Below are positions 12,601-23,753 of a DNA stretch of 64,000 bases, one piece after another. The DNA comes from Paramecium tetraurelia (Eukaryota; Ciliophora; Oligohymenophorea; Peniculida; Parameciidae): assembly GCF_000165425.1 (NCBI RefSeq), contig NW_001799344.1:67910-131909 (forward strand), given 5' to 3'. Each line of letters begins with the position of its first letter. Position 1 is the first letter of the stretch. Position numbers and translations under genes: made by a program. A model generated the notes under the pieces. It saw nothing but the letters and a program-made list of their open reading frames with translations, was not told the origin of the DNA and did no database searches.

Positions 12601-13531
12601 CTATTAGGGTAGCAATTTAGTATAGTAGATATTAATAATTTAAACTAGTACATTTACTTTTTTTTATTTTCTCGATGAAGAAATAAGACTTTTAGAAACT
12701 ACTACAGGTATCCAAAATTTATCAATTAATTCTATCTTTTATTAAATTGACTCTGATAAAATTTGTAAAATACTCTTTGAATCTGATAAAATTCATATAT
12801 CATGCTTTTAAATTAAATAGGGAGTAACTTCATCAGTATCAAATTATACAATTCCAACTTAAGACATTTATAATGCAATAAGTTTAAGTGATAAACTTAT
12901 AGAATTTTCTTATGAATGTAAAATTTAAGTTTTAAATTTAACTTCCATCGGATAAAATGAGCTAGACTTAAAGATCACAGTTAATTATAGAAAACTATTT
13001 TTTATATATTAATAAATTTTATAATTTTATGTTTAGATAACTCTAAAAGATTAAGAATATTAAATTAAGTTGAATAATTTAATAAAACTTTCAAAGCATA
13101 ATGCTAATTGTAAAAGTTTGTTATTACAAAACAATCTGCTATACGTTTGTTCCAATTTACAAATATTCTTATATAAACTCGAAAGTGGATTTTAATTATT
13201 AGATTCTTATGCTATCTAAAACTTAGAGCGTTAAACTATTTCTATCTTAAATAATACTCATATAGCTGAATTCAATCAAATTAATACTGAAGTCTCAATA
13301 TACGAAATCGACTATTGGAGATTAATTAAAAATGAAAACATTAATGTTGAGGAAGAGTAAACTGTTACATTTATAGCTTCAAACCTCGTAACTCAGCTTG
13401 AATTTAAAGTAAATGTTGTGAAACAAAGTAATCATGAAAATATCAAAATAAATATTAGCTTTGTAATCATAGTATGTAACGTAGTATTTATACAAATGTT
13501 CATCTTAATTAAAAAGTAAAAGAGAGTATGA
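9645..13531 (+). CDS. Large secretory-pathway protein with C-terminal membrane anchor, unknown
   Basis: The frame starts with a signal peptide (MYLITILFSIAFGVLLQS) and stays open for about 1285 codons apart from one intron of 32 or 35 nt near 11,735, needed to change frame. It ends with a hydrophobic span (ISFVIIVCNVVFIQMFILI) followed by a short basic tail KKQKRV. The body is rich in beta-like, Asn- and Gln-rich repeats with recurring YF-D and LNL patterns, suggesting a beta-propeller or similar ectodomain. I recognise no named family. Expected to be a type I surface or vesicle protein. Codon use and AT content match its neighbours. Confidence 0.75.
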
Positions 13532-13946
13532 TGTATATTTATCTACAATTTATATAATGAATTGTCAATTAAAACATATCTAAAAATATATAGTTGACTA
13601 AATGTATTTTTATATATTTGATTGAAATTATTTTATGTTCTCATTATATACTCTTTATTATCAAACAACACTATGTTTATAATATATATAAGATAATAAA
13701 AGCTCATCTAGTCGCTTAATGAAAAATTGCTTGCTTCATATTATAATTAAATACTCACATTAATGAATGCCTTTAAAATAATTTATGGTCAATTGTTTCA
13801 AGCATTCACTCTCTAATAATTTAAGTAGTTTAATACAAACATATATCATAATTATATAGATTAAATGTGTATTATTAGGGAGTATTATTATTTTTATACT
13901 TATGTTATAGAATATGCAATTGTAAATTTATTAATATTTTTACATA
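13532..13946. other. Intergenic, AT-rich
   Basis: About 415 bp with frequent TGA in all frames. I see no gene, RNA or repeat. Confidence 0.6.
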
Positions 13947-14673
13947 ATGAACTCTCAAATTGACCCTCATTTAGTTTAAAACACCGTAATGTAGCTGAAT
14001 AAAGAGAATAATGAGTTGAAATAACAATTGGCTAATCTCTAGTATTGTTATGATTTATTTCTTTTTAGAAAGGAACTTGAGAAATAAGTTCAACTGTCAA
14101 AGGAAGCCTTGGAATGGAAGGAGAAATATGATAGGCTTCATAAATAGAATCACACATTAGATCATGAAAAAAAATAACTATTAGATGAGAAAAAGAAGTT
14201 AATAGAGGAGATTAAGAATTTGGAGTAAAACATTTTAAAAACTTAATAGAAATTCTGTGCAATAGTTGCAAGAGAAAACAAAAGATTTAAAAGACTATGA
14301 GTAAATAAAGGCTAATTCTATAAATGTTCAATAGGACAATTAAGAATTAACTAGAGAATTAGAAACATTTAAATAGAAAGCATTGTTTGTAATAAAAGTA
14401 AAATGTTCAATTAATAGATAGCCAAAAACAGTAATCGAAAACATGAAGTAATACTATTCGTTGACTCTCTAATGGGAAAGAAACATATAGAATTTGCAAT
14501 TAACATATAAGTTAGAAAATGATGGTCTGGTCCTTGAGGGGTATGGAGAAACTGGTGACAAAAAGATTATTTATCAGCAGATTTATGATTTAGGGAAAAA
14601 AATACTGAAACAAAAAGACACACCCCTGATATCATTGAAACAATCTCAAATGATTTTGACTTTTGAAGTTTGA
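13947..14673 (+). CDS. Coiled-coil protein, unknown
   Basis: 233 residues. The middle is an unbroken coiled coil of E, K, L and Q (KELEKQVQLSKEALEWKEKYD onward), followed by a compact end GDKKIIYQQIYDLGKKIL and a hydrophobic-polar tail. A 25-nt intron near 14,221 restores the frame and makes the total divisible by three. No TGA otherwise. It lies 35 bp before the next plus-strand gene. Function not recognised. Confidence 0.6.
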
Positions 14674-14708
14674 GATTTTATAAATCAAATTAAAATTTTT
14701 AATTCTGG

Positions 14709-17700
14709 ATGAATAGAGTAATTGCCTTTGGGTTTACCACTTATGAATCATTGGTTTAGAAATTGAGCAGCGCAGAAAATGCCACAAGTCTCTTCAAAGT
14801 ATATTAGGAAAACAAAGAATAATTTAAACATGAACATGTAGTACAATCCTTAAGAGTGCTTGGCAGATTTAGTCGTTAACTAAATTCAGATAATAATGTT
14901 GCCGAGATTACAAGTAAATTGAATGAAATTGTTGATCAATTGACCGAGTATGGTAATGAATATCTTTGATTTAGATGTTGTGGATGTATTATTTTGGCTA
15001 AGAAAATTCAAATTAAATCGAATCCAAACTCATATCACTAATCAAACCCAAAATAAAATATATTAAAGGGTTTAATAGATGTCTGATAATTAAATGTTTT
15101 CATTTAAAAGCATGTGCAACATTTATTATGATTTATCAGTTCTAAACTAATTCAATGATGGTTTGTCTAAAACCATATCAGAGTAGATGTTAACATCTAA
15201 ACACTTGTCTCCATTCCTCTTAATGTAGTTATTGAATACTGTCATCGTCAAGATTAATCATTGCAGTCTTACCAAATACGATTAGACAATTCTAACTAAC
15301 TGTATTAAAGTATTGGATAGTTAACTTGACACTCTTGATATTGAATAAGTATCAAATATATATAAATATTATATAGAAAGCTTAGGCATTAAAGGTCTGT
15401 GCTGAAGTACAATTTTAAAATCTTCCTCCAAAGTTCCAACTACCAATTTAGGTTAAAAAGATCAAGGATTCATTATTAGAAAAAACTGAACAACTACAGG
15501 AAGACGCAGTCATCAATATCATTAAGGCTTATGAATATCTCCCAAAATAGTTCGAACTTGATCTACTTAAGGAAATAAAAGATATGATAATGAATACTTT
15601 GGACTAAAATCCATCAAACTTATCTGACAAATTCTTAATTTAATTAACAGAGAGAATGATGAAAATGCCTCATTCAAGAGTGTCTTTTGAAAACATTAAA
15701 AAGGTGCTCATCGAATTATGTAATAGAATATCTAATAATACCATCGATGCTCCATAATTAAATTATTTGATGCCAGCTTTAATTAAATTTAAAAGGGTAG
15801 AGGAGGTTATCTAAGCCTTATAAAAGTAAGAAGAGAAAAGTGTAAAAACTTTAAGTTACTTGTTTATCCAAGGAATCAATCTCAAAGATTCTGTCAATAA
15901 ATTCATGCAAAACAGAGATAAGAAAAAGATTCCTTTTAATTAGGCCATCTATTATGTAGTTTTTGCTAATAGAGATGCTAAGGAACATTTTGATACATTA
16001 TAAAAGGTATGCAAAGAGTAAATTGAGAATTCTCCACTTTAATCACTTAAAGCAATAAATGAAGTTGAACTCAACTACTAAGTCAAATTTCAACTTTAAG
16101 AACTGGCTTATTTTAAATTAATTGAACTTGTCAAACAATAGAAATATGAATTCATTAAAGTCTTTAAAGACTTAGTAAATTGTTGTTGCAATAATAAATC
16201 TAGAAATGCTTTCCTATAACTCTACGATCAAGTAAGCGCTAAGTAAAATCCTAAATTGATGATGCAAAAACTTGTTTAAGATCCTGATTCCTTTAATTCT
16301 GAATCCTTTTCTACACTTCTATAAGTTTTTTAAAGAGATCCAAAAAACCTTCCAATCCTAAAATTTATTGATTACATAACTCTTAATTAAAATAGACTTT
16401 TAGAAATTATTAAAAGTGATCAAGTCGTATGGGCTATCAAAATATTGGCTAATGCTTATTAGGCTCAACCTGATGTAAAACTTTTTCCAATTGTCAACTT
16501 CGCCTTCAGATTTGAAAATGTTGGATACGTAAGTAGACATGTGGGTGTTACACTCAAGAAGATCGCTGATTAATTTAGAAGGAAAAATCTTAACACCCCC
16601 TATCCTGACCCTATTTTTGTTAATTTGTTAATCACCCATAATATATTGTCTCCGGAAGACGCTTTAATTCAGCTAAACTATGAAAAGGTTCATTAATATA
16701 CTAAAGTCTAATTATGTGGAATTGCATTATAAGCTGAGAGTGTCCCACAACATATTATTCAATTAAGAGATAAAATTAAAGAAGAAAGTTTCAAAGCCTT
16801 AGAGTAAGAAGTCAAATATTAAACAATATTAGATTTGGTCACTTTGGGTGATTTTACAAGTGATGAATTCACCAATGTCAGAACCAAAATCTAAATCATT
16901 TTGCCTTAATTGCATGCTAAATAATATTTTGATTTGATCATGTATGCCAAAGACTATACAATTTTAAAAGAGTTGGCATCCTCATTTAATGAGTTTTCCC
17001 AAAAGCTTGGAATTAGTAGAGTCATAAGAGCAGCAGAAAAATTTGCTAAATACCAAGTCCAAAATCAACTGGTTTACAATACACTACTTGAAGCTTATGG
17101 TTATTAATTTTTTGGTGTTTTTAATGAACAAAGAATTTAGATCTTAGATATATTTTCATAAGCCAAAATTAAATCACCTGATCTGTTCAAAAGAACACTT
17201 GAAAAAATTAAATAATAACCTTAACCCTATAAAAGCTTTATATTCGAAATTATAGAATTCTGTACCGATTTGGGTTTAGTTGAATAAGAAATCGTAGATT
17301 TAATTAATTAAATAGCAGATAAATCATAAATTTCAGGTTCAACTGCTCTCAAATTATTGTAATATCAAGTCTTAGCTGATCAACCAATTCAAGTTATAGA
17401 GAAAACTTCAGAATTGATAAAGGATGTCAAATATAAGGATAACCATAAGACTGCCATGACCTATGAATTATTACTGAGAAAATACCCAGGATCTAAGGCT
17501 ATTAAAGCTCATGGAATTTTACTTAATGAAGAAAAATTATCAAAGGCCAGGTACCAAATTGCCAATCCAAGTAGTAAAAGCAATTTTTCATTTGAATTCT
17601 GTACCCAATATCTCCATTTATTGGGAGTTGAACTGAAAGAAAATAAATGTATTAATGGTATCAATGTTGACTTTTACTTACCCTAAATGTAATTATATAT

Positions 17701-17716
17701 TCTATTTATGTAGTGA
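14709..17716 (+). CDS. Helical-repeat protein with RAP-like C-terminus (mitochondrial RNA-binding type?)
   Basis: 985 residues with introns of 22 nt (14,956) and 28 nt (15,348). Length is divisible by three. The protein is almost entirely alpha-helical pairs (about 900 residues). The last 60 residues contain FEFCTQYLHLLGVELKENK and INGINVDFYLP, which resemble the start of a RAP domain (Leu-rich helix, then G-x-x-V-D-F-x-L-P). Most of a normal RAP domain after that point is absent. RAP and octotricopeptide-type proteins act on organelle RNA in alveolates, so a mitochondrial RNA role is a reasonable inference. The N-terminus is not an obvious presequence. Confidence 0.55.
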
Positions 17717-17768
17717 GGCATCTCTCTTTATTGTTCATCATCACTTACTAAATTTTGATTAAACAACA

Positions 17769-18090
17769 ATGAATGGAAAAGGTATTTTGTAAAAGAAACT
17801 TTTGGAAACAATTACTAAGTAAGTTATAGTTGTTAACTTTAAATAACTTGCCCAATTATAAACTCATGAAGACAGGGCAACATATTTGATGAATTTAGGT
17901 ATTCTCCATATATATAAATTAAGGCATACCAATCAAAGTAGATATCACAAAAGTGGATTATAGTTCTATCAAACCATATGAAAAAACTGATAAGGATAAG
18001 CCTACGATGTAGCAATCTAAAAACAATTTTAGGAAATAATTTGGAAAATAAGATTATCAATAAGATCATTTGCAAGTTGACAGAGATTGA
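17769..18090 (+). CDS. Small basic protein, unknown
   Basis: 98 residues from MNGKGILQKKLLETIT, with a 25-nt intron at about 17,888. Length is divisible by three. The N-terminal half looks globular (VVNFKQLAQLQTHEDRATYL and GIPIKVDITKV). The C-terminal half is polar and basic with many Gln and Lys. It follows the preceding gene by 52 bp. No family recognised. Confidence 0.6.
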
Positions 18091-18285
18091 TAATTCAAAG
18101 TAGTATATAAGCATTATCTTAAAAAAATATTATTTTAAATTCTATAATTATAATTAACAATTGGTTTCCTAATAATTTCAATTACTTATAAATTATTTAC
18201 AAGTACAAAATCTAATGTATATTTTAAGATTTTTTGCAAATAGGAATACCTATAATTAGTTGTTTATATATGTTTTAATAATAAA

Positions 18286-18714
18286 TCATGAAAATTTGAT
18301 ATCGTATTTTCTCTATAGGACCTATTATCCGATATGATCATCTAATTAAGTCAAACTTTATTGCAATTTGTATATTTCTTTTTCTAAATCTAAATTATCG
18401 TTTCTAATATTTTCCAATTATACAATCTCATCCTGCATTTCAAGATTATATTCAACAACCTATTTTTAAAGAAGCTGCTTAAGCTATAGAATTTGAGGTT
18501 CAATTTCATTTTGAATTTCTTCACTTTAAGAGTTAATTAATTTATTCATATGAGTAAGATCTTCCTAAAGTAATTCGCTTTCTTATTTATATATTCCTGT
18601 TAACTCTTTCATTTTCAGAATGTATAAGGAATTAGTATGAGCAGAATCAAAACAAGTCAATGTATTAATGGGTCGAAGAGTTTCTCGTTTTGTAAAAACA
18701 TCATTCTATTTCAT
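18286..18714 (-). CDS. Coiled-coil protein, 142 residues
   Basis: Intronless frame beginning MKQNDVFTKRETLRPIN and ending in TGA at 18,286. Most of the length is coiled coil (KQESELLQEDLTHMNKLINS and later QLENIRNDNLDLEKEIYKLQ). Upstream in the same frame the sequence turns into AT-rich hydrophobic text typical of spacer, so I start at this ATG. Function unknown. Confidence 0.6.
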
Positions 18715-18830
18715 ATAAATTAAGTATATAATATAATTTTTAATCCGCTAATTTATTAATAAGGAATGAATTAATTAAATAGTTAAATAAGTTAATAAAA
18801 CTTCAACACTCATATGAAGCAATGCCAGAA

Positions 18831-19212
18831 TCATGCATCTGATATTATTTTTGTTAGAGGTTCTATGAAAGTTGAGGCTAGTTTTGATACTTATGGATGT
18901 TAAAAAACATTTGTAAGTAATTGTACTAAGATTTTCATTCTCATTTTCTACTCTTCTAACCTTTTTTTTTAATTCCTCAAAAGAATCTTGTAATGGACCT
19001 ATCTTTTCCAGAGCTTCTCTCTTCTTTCTTTGCGATTCATTAGCAGAATTTCGATTTCTTCTGATACATTAGCATTTCTTGCAGTTGCATATTTCTTCAC
19101 CATTGTATACACATTTATTTTTCAATTTTTCTATCATCTTCAAATAGTAATTAGAACTATTTTTGACTGGAGCAACTTCCTGTTTGGCATTCTTCTAAGT
19201 AACATCAATCAT
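18831..19212 (-). CDS. bZIP transcription factor
   Basis: 117 residues with one 28-nt intron near the 3' end. Total is divisible by three. A short Cys cluster CNCKKCQC precedes a basic region RRNRNSANESQRKKR, which matches the bZIP pattern N-x-x-S-A-x-x-S-x-R-K-K-R, followed by heptads (EKIGPLQDSFEELKKKVRRV then ENENENL). It should bind DNA as a dimer. Start chosen at 19,212, but the frame is open further upstream with no TGA into the HEAT-like gene, so a longer N-terminus or a fusion is possible. The end KPLTKIISDA depends on the intron. Confidence 0.65.
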
Positions 19213-19261
19213 ATGACTCTCTAATTAAAATAGAGTAGGTAGTATGTATAAAATGGAACTA

Positions 19262-20582
19262 TTCATTTAATTATGTATTTTTTTAGTTCTTAATGTAAAT
19301 TCTGATAAATCTATAAAATTATTAGTATCATCAAAATATAATGCTATTGCTTTTTTCAAAAAGTCTTAGGTTACTGCCTTGAAATCACCCATAATTAAAA
19401 GATACTAAACTATTAAATGATATGAATACCTCTTAAAATATGGCATCATTATGTATCTAGGCTGTTTATTTAACAATATTCTCAACGATATCAAAAATGA
19501 GATTCGATTTCATAAAGAAATTGTTCATCAAAACAATATACTTATTAAATTAAACCAAAAACTATTCTTTTGATAATTCCTTTTGCTATTAACTTAAAAA
19601 TTTGAATATGAATGTGCTCCAAACATCTTCTGTATTTTTAGTTATCAATTAATATAGTGAATAAAAACTGATTTATTGACTGACTTATTTATTTGCAGAG
19701 ATCTAGTATTAGTAGAGTGTATTAAAAAAGATATCTGAAAAATCATCTCTGAACAACAAAAATTAGGAGAAATATTTCATATTGATACATTTATTTTCTT
19801 TAGTTTAATCTAATTTTAAAATAATAGGAGTACCTTTATCGAACTCAACTAGAGATGATCTAAGTAGGAGTGCAAGAGTCTTAAACAAAGAATTACTCAT
19901 AGTTATATTCATGGGATAATTTAAGATTTAGGATTTAAGAATTCCGATATAACTTCCTTCTCCCTTTATTTAATCTAGCCCATGAAGAATCAAATTCCCT
20001 AGTACATTCAGAAATTAAGGCAAATGATTTTCGATCTAATCTTTTATAGTCATCTCTACTGTTTGACACGTGAGCCGAGCTTACGGATCCAGAGCGTTAG
20101 CAAGAGGATCTCGATTTTTTTTTTTTTTNNNNNNNNNNNNNNNNNNNNNNNNNNNNNNNNNNNNNNNNNNNNNNNNNNNNNNNNNNNNNNNNNNNNNNNN
20201 NNNNNNNNNNNNNNNNNNNNNNNNNNNNNNNNNNNNNNNNNNNNNNNNNNNNNNNNNNNNNNNNNNNNNNNNNNNNNNNNNNNNNNNNNNNNNNNNNNNN
20301 NNNNNNNNNNNNNNNNNNNNNNNNNNNNNNNNNNNNNNNNNNNNNNNNNNNNNNNNNNNNGCCAAGTTTAACTACTATAGATATTAAATCAACATACTTA
20401 TAATCAGTCTTTAAATCTGGTTGTTACAAGAGAGTGAGTAGTTGCTGTTATTTTATAATCTAACATATTGAAAATAAATTTACTTCTTTATTTTATCTTA
20501 ATACTTGTTCCTCTTATTTGATTTTTTGTAATTCCTGTTGCTTTATTATAGCTTAAAAGTAAAGTTGTTGTAATGAATTCAT
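19262..20582 (-). CDS. HEAT/ARM-like helical protein, interrupted by assembly gap
   Basis: The N-terminal exon starts MNSLQQLYFQAIIKQQELQK, followed by a 24-nt intron and about 25 more residues before the gap. After the gap, helical text resumes (IENHLPQFLNVLGNLILHGL, later SFYSLYQLITKNTEDVWSTF and MGDFKAVTQDFLKKAIALYF). Introns of 24 and 25 nt are visible. This looks like HEAT repeats of an importin- or adaptor-like protein, family not identified. The frame reaches no TGA before the bZIP gene. The end at 19,262 assumes a single-base change in an A7 run, so it is approximate. Confidence 0.5.
20064..20128. other. Foreign-looking, GC-rich sequence and T-run at gap edge
   Basis: From about 20,064 the sequence changes from AT-rich coding to roughly 50 nt of mixed composition carrying CACGTG, GAGCTT, GGATCC and GATCTCGA, then a run of T that ends in N. 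The HEAT-like frame is lost here. It looks like a vector, adaptor or low-quality read end left in the assembly. Confidence 0.6.
20129..20360. other. Assembly gap (232 N)
   Basis: Unsequenced bases inside the HEAT-like gene. The reading frame continues on both sides, so the gene itself probably crosses the gap. Confidence 0.99.
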
Positions 20583-21060
20583 AGTAAATTTAAATAATTT
20601 TTTTGAATACAGAATTTGGGGAAAAAACTTTTATTTAGAGAATCATGCGTACTATTCACTATATATAGTTATTTACAGTCGAAATAAAATTGTTATTAAT
20701 CGAATCTCAAATAGCTCTTCATTATTTCAATTAATTTGAATTATTTAGAATAATTAATATACGCATTAAAATAATAGCAATTATTAATTATATTTTATCA
20801 ATCCACAGAAACATGTAAATTCATAAAAATAAAATACTTTAAATGCTATTTCAATGTTGAGAAATCAAAATAAATTGAATAAGCAGTTGTAGTTTAGATA
20901 ACATATTCTTCTCTTTGTCTTTGAGAATGCTCAACCAACATAATTATTTATAGTCTTCATAATTCAATAAGTAAAATATTGATAAGGAATTTACAATTAT
21001 CAAATAAAATTATTACAAAATTTTTATTAGATTATATTTTTGAGCTTCTTATTAAAAAAG
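20583..21060. other. Intergenic, AT-rich
   Basis: No coding region or repeat supported. Confidence 0.5.
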
Positions 21061-21334
21061 TCATTAGTCTTAATGAGAATATTGACGGAATTTACAAGAA
21101 GTAGGATAACAAATAGCAATATATAAACAAAAATATAGAATACAATGTATATTTATCTTTCTTCTAAGAAGTTAGTATTTTTGACCTATAAATAACATAA
21201 AATGCTGAAATATATATATTTTTTTTAACTCTCTTTTTATATTTTATTATTATTAGATCAAATGATATTTTTTAGACTTTATTTTGAGAAATCATTCTTG
21301 AAGATTCCTCAGTATTTGAACCAACATAAACCAT
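21061..21334 (-). CDS. Possible small protein (tentative)
   Basis: From MVYVGSNTEESSRMISQNK the frame can be read with a 25-nt GT-AG intron to a TGA at 21,061, giving 82 residues with a Cys-containing hydrophobic part (CILYFCLYIAIC). The length is divisible by three. The unspliced frame is also open for longer, so the model is weak. Confidence 0.35.
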
Positions 21335-21856
21335 TCATTCCTTTTAGAAATGTGCTTTAGATTTGCTTAGAGTGAATGGTAAGTTTTAGATTTGAAATGA
21401 AATTATGATGCTCTCATGTTTTTTATCTATTTAGAGCAACACAAATAACATAAATTGCTTTTGTATTAGAAGCATTTACACTCTCTCTTTCATTGTTATG
21501 ATTTACATTATAATAGCTTATAAGAATACCATTATGATATAATTATATGTTAGACGATGCTCATAAATAGAAGCTAAGTAAAAGTGTGATAGGTAGAGAA
21601 GAAGGCTTGATATCAAAGAGAATTAGATCCAAAGAATATGAAAGGTAATTTACAAATTTTTATATTAAGAAAAACCTTTAATGACATTTATTTTTATGAT
21701 TGCAATTTAAATTAACAATTGTTTAATAGAAATTAATTTAAGTGTGTCTCCATGGAGATCGTGGATTTTTGTAAGAATTTAACAAATTTACATTGTTCTA
21801 ATATTTAGATTTATAGTCATTATATCGTCATTAATAAAAATTTCTTAATTTTACTG

Positions 21857-22650
21857 ATGTTTTCATTGAATTACGAGCCACAAATAAGAAAACCTTCTGA
21901 TGCTACTGCTATCTTTTAATGCTATCCTATAGATCAAGAATTTGAGCAATGTTCCGAGGACTTTCCACCTCCTGCCCTTTTAAAATACTAGTATGTATAG
22001 AGTATTATTGTAGAAGCAATATTTCGGAATAATAGTTGTTTTACAACGAGAATATGTAAGATGCTATTGTTTAGGAATAAGAATTTGGAATTTCTATAAA
22101 TAGTAATTAAGGAATAGAGAAGCTTTAAACAACTAATTTCTAGCAACTCGAATAAAGCAATACAAATATTTAGAGCAATAACTTAAAGGAAAAGAGAAAT
22201 CGACGAACGACACATTATAGAGTAATCGATTCATCATCATTTTTTTAGGAATTTTTTGATAAAGATTTAGATGAACATAATTTAAACAATTCACCTTGTA
22301 AATGCAGTAAATCACATTGCTTAAAGTTGTATTGTGCTTGTTTCCATAGAAATATTGAATGTTCTGAGTTGTGCTAATGTCATGATTGCCATAATAAATC
22401 AGATTATTCTTAAATCAGAACTTAGGCTTTAGAGAAAGTTAAAGTAAAATAATAGAGAAGAAAACATGACGATGATTTATTTGATAAGGATACTGTGTGG
22501 GGATGCTAATGCAGAAAATCATAATGCAAAAAAAATTATTGCGAGTGTTTCATTAGAAATAAAAAATGCTCATCTCTTTGTAAATGCAATAATTGTGAGA
22601 ATAAAAGGAGAGTGCCAAATATCAAAAAAATAATCAAATGCGAAAATTGA
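21857..22650 (+). CDS. CXC-domain (tesmin/TSO1/LIN54-like) DNA-binding protein
   Basis: 256 residues with one 23-nt intron near 21,989. Length is divisible by three. Two CXC domains are clear: first CKCSKSHCLKLYCACF followed by C-x-x-x-C-x-C-x-x-C-x-N, and second CQCRKSQCKKNYCECF with the same tail CKCNNCEN. They are joined by a basic linker of about 45 residues, the expected arrangement in LIN54/tesmin proteins, which bind CHR-type promoter elements in cell-cycle genes. The N-terminal 120 residues are polar. The frame is open upstream to an ATG at 21,548 if a 25-nt intron is removed, so a longer N-terminus is possible. Confidence 0.85.
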
Positions 22651-22758
22651 TGACACTGATTACTTTTGATTTTTTATCAATTTATGAATCGTATAATTCC
22701 TTTAAGAAAATTAACTTAAGGTTTTTATGAAAAGAAGAAATACATATACGAATAAATT

Positions 22759-23393
22759 TCAATTTAAAAATTATGATAACCATCTAAATCCTTCAGCATA
22801 GCCTACTCTGTTTGCAACACTGCACATAAATACATCAACTGGTCTTCCATCGATTTCCTTAATGTTTTTGTTGTTAATTTGTTATTTAACATTAATTCCT
22901 AGAGCTTATCTTAATTCCTCCTCTGGCACAGCTCCTGGCTTGTCAATTTTGTTTCCCAAAATTACTATTGGAACCTAAAAATAATATAAATGGTTAAATA
23001 CCTTTGCCAATTCTGCTGTATTTAATATTTATTCCAGCTCATCCCTACTTTCCTTCAATCTCTATGAGTCTGCTGAATCAACGAGATATATGATTCCATC
23101 AACTGTTGGAAAATAGTTCTTCCAAGTCTTCCTGACAGCTTTATGACCTCCCAAATCGAATGCCTTGAATCTGACATTTCCCAACACCAACTCTTCTGCG
23201 TGTGGATGTAAAGTTGGGTCATGTTGTACCATTCTATCATCTTTCAGTCTTCTCAATAGAGTTGTCTTTCCAGCGTTGTCCAGTCTAATAAAATATTAGA
23301 ATTTTCTAATTACCCTAAAAACAAGATTTTTGCATTCTTTTTGTAGAGTCCCAAAGAACCCAACAAACTTTTGAACATGTTAAGGATAAACAT
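22759..23393 (-). CDS. SAR1: SAR1-type small GTPase
   Basis: 192 residues with introns of 29 and 27 nt. Length is divisible by three. G1 is assembled across the first intron (FLG then [10 protein letters not shown]), switch region HPHAEEL, G3 DLGGH (the SAR1/ARF variant), G4 GNKID, and the SAR1-specific end [20 protein letters not shown]. The hydrophobic N-terminus [15 protein letters not shown] stands in place of the ARF myristoylation glycine, as in SAR1. SAR1 recruits the COPII coat to ER exit sites. A second ATG at 23,378 is a possible start. Confidence 0.95.
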
Positions 23394-23753
23394 TTTAACT
23401 TGCAGAATTTAAAATATTAAAGGAAAAACGAAATATGTTTTAGGATTTAAACAAATTTTTTATTGCATAATAATCGAACACATCATTCGTATAATTTGTA
23501 TATAATTATTCACTAGTTTCATTAATTATTTTTTTGTTTTAAATTCTCTTAACTTTAATTATATTTAATATGTTTGGCAAGTAAACTCCTAAAATTATTC
23601 AATATGAAGAATCTCTCCTTAAATGAGTATACCATCAGGTTTTAGACCTGTAATGATTAACATTAAGAATCTAATTGATTGTTAAAGTGAAATTTGTTAA
23701 ATATATAAAAAATCAAAGTAGTTCCTTGTTTTTGACTTTGAACGGTGTTTGAA

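Noticed and set aside
20081-20365. ORFs across the N run
   Set aside because: They translate unknown bases and are artefacts.
21061-21400. Plus-strand open frame over AT-rich text
   Set aside because: Composition is that of spacer; no conserved motif, and the minus-strand reading is equally open.
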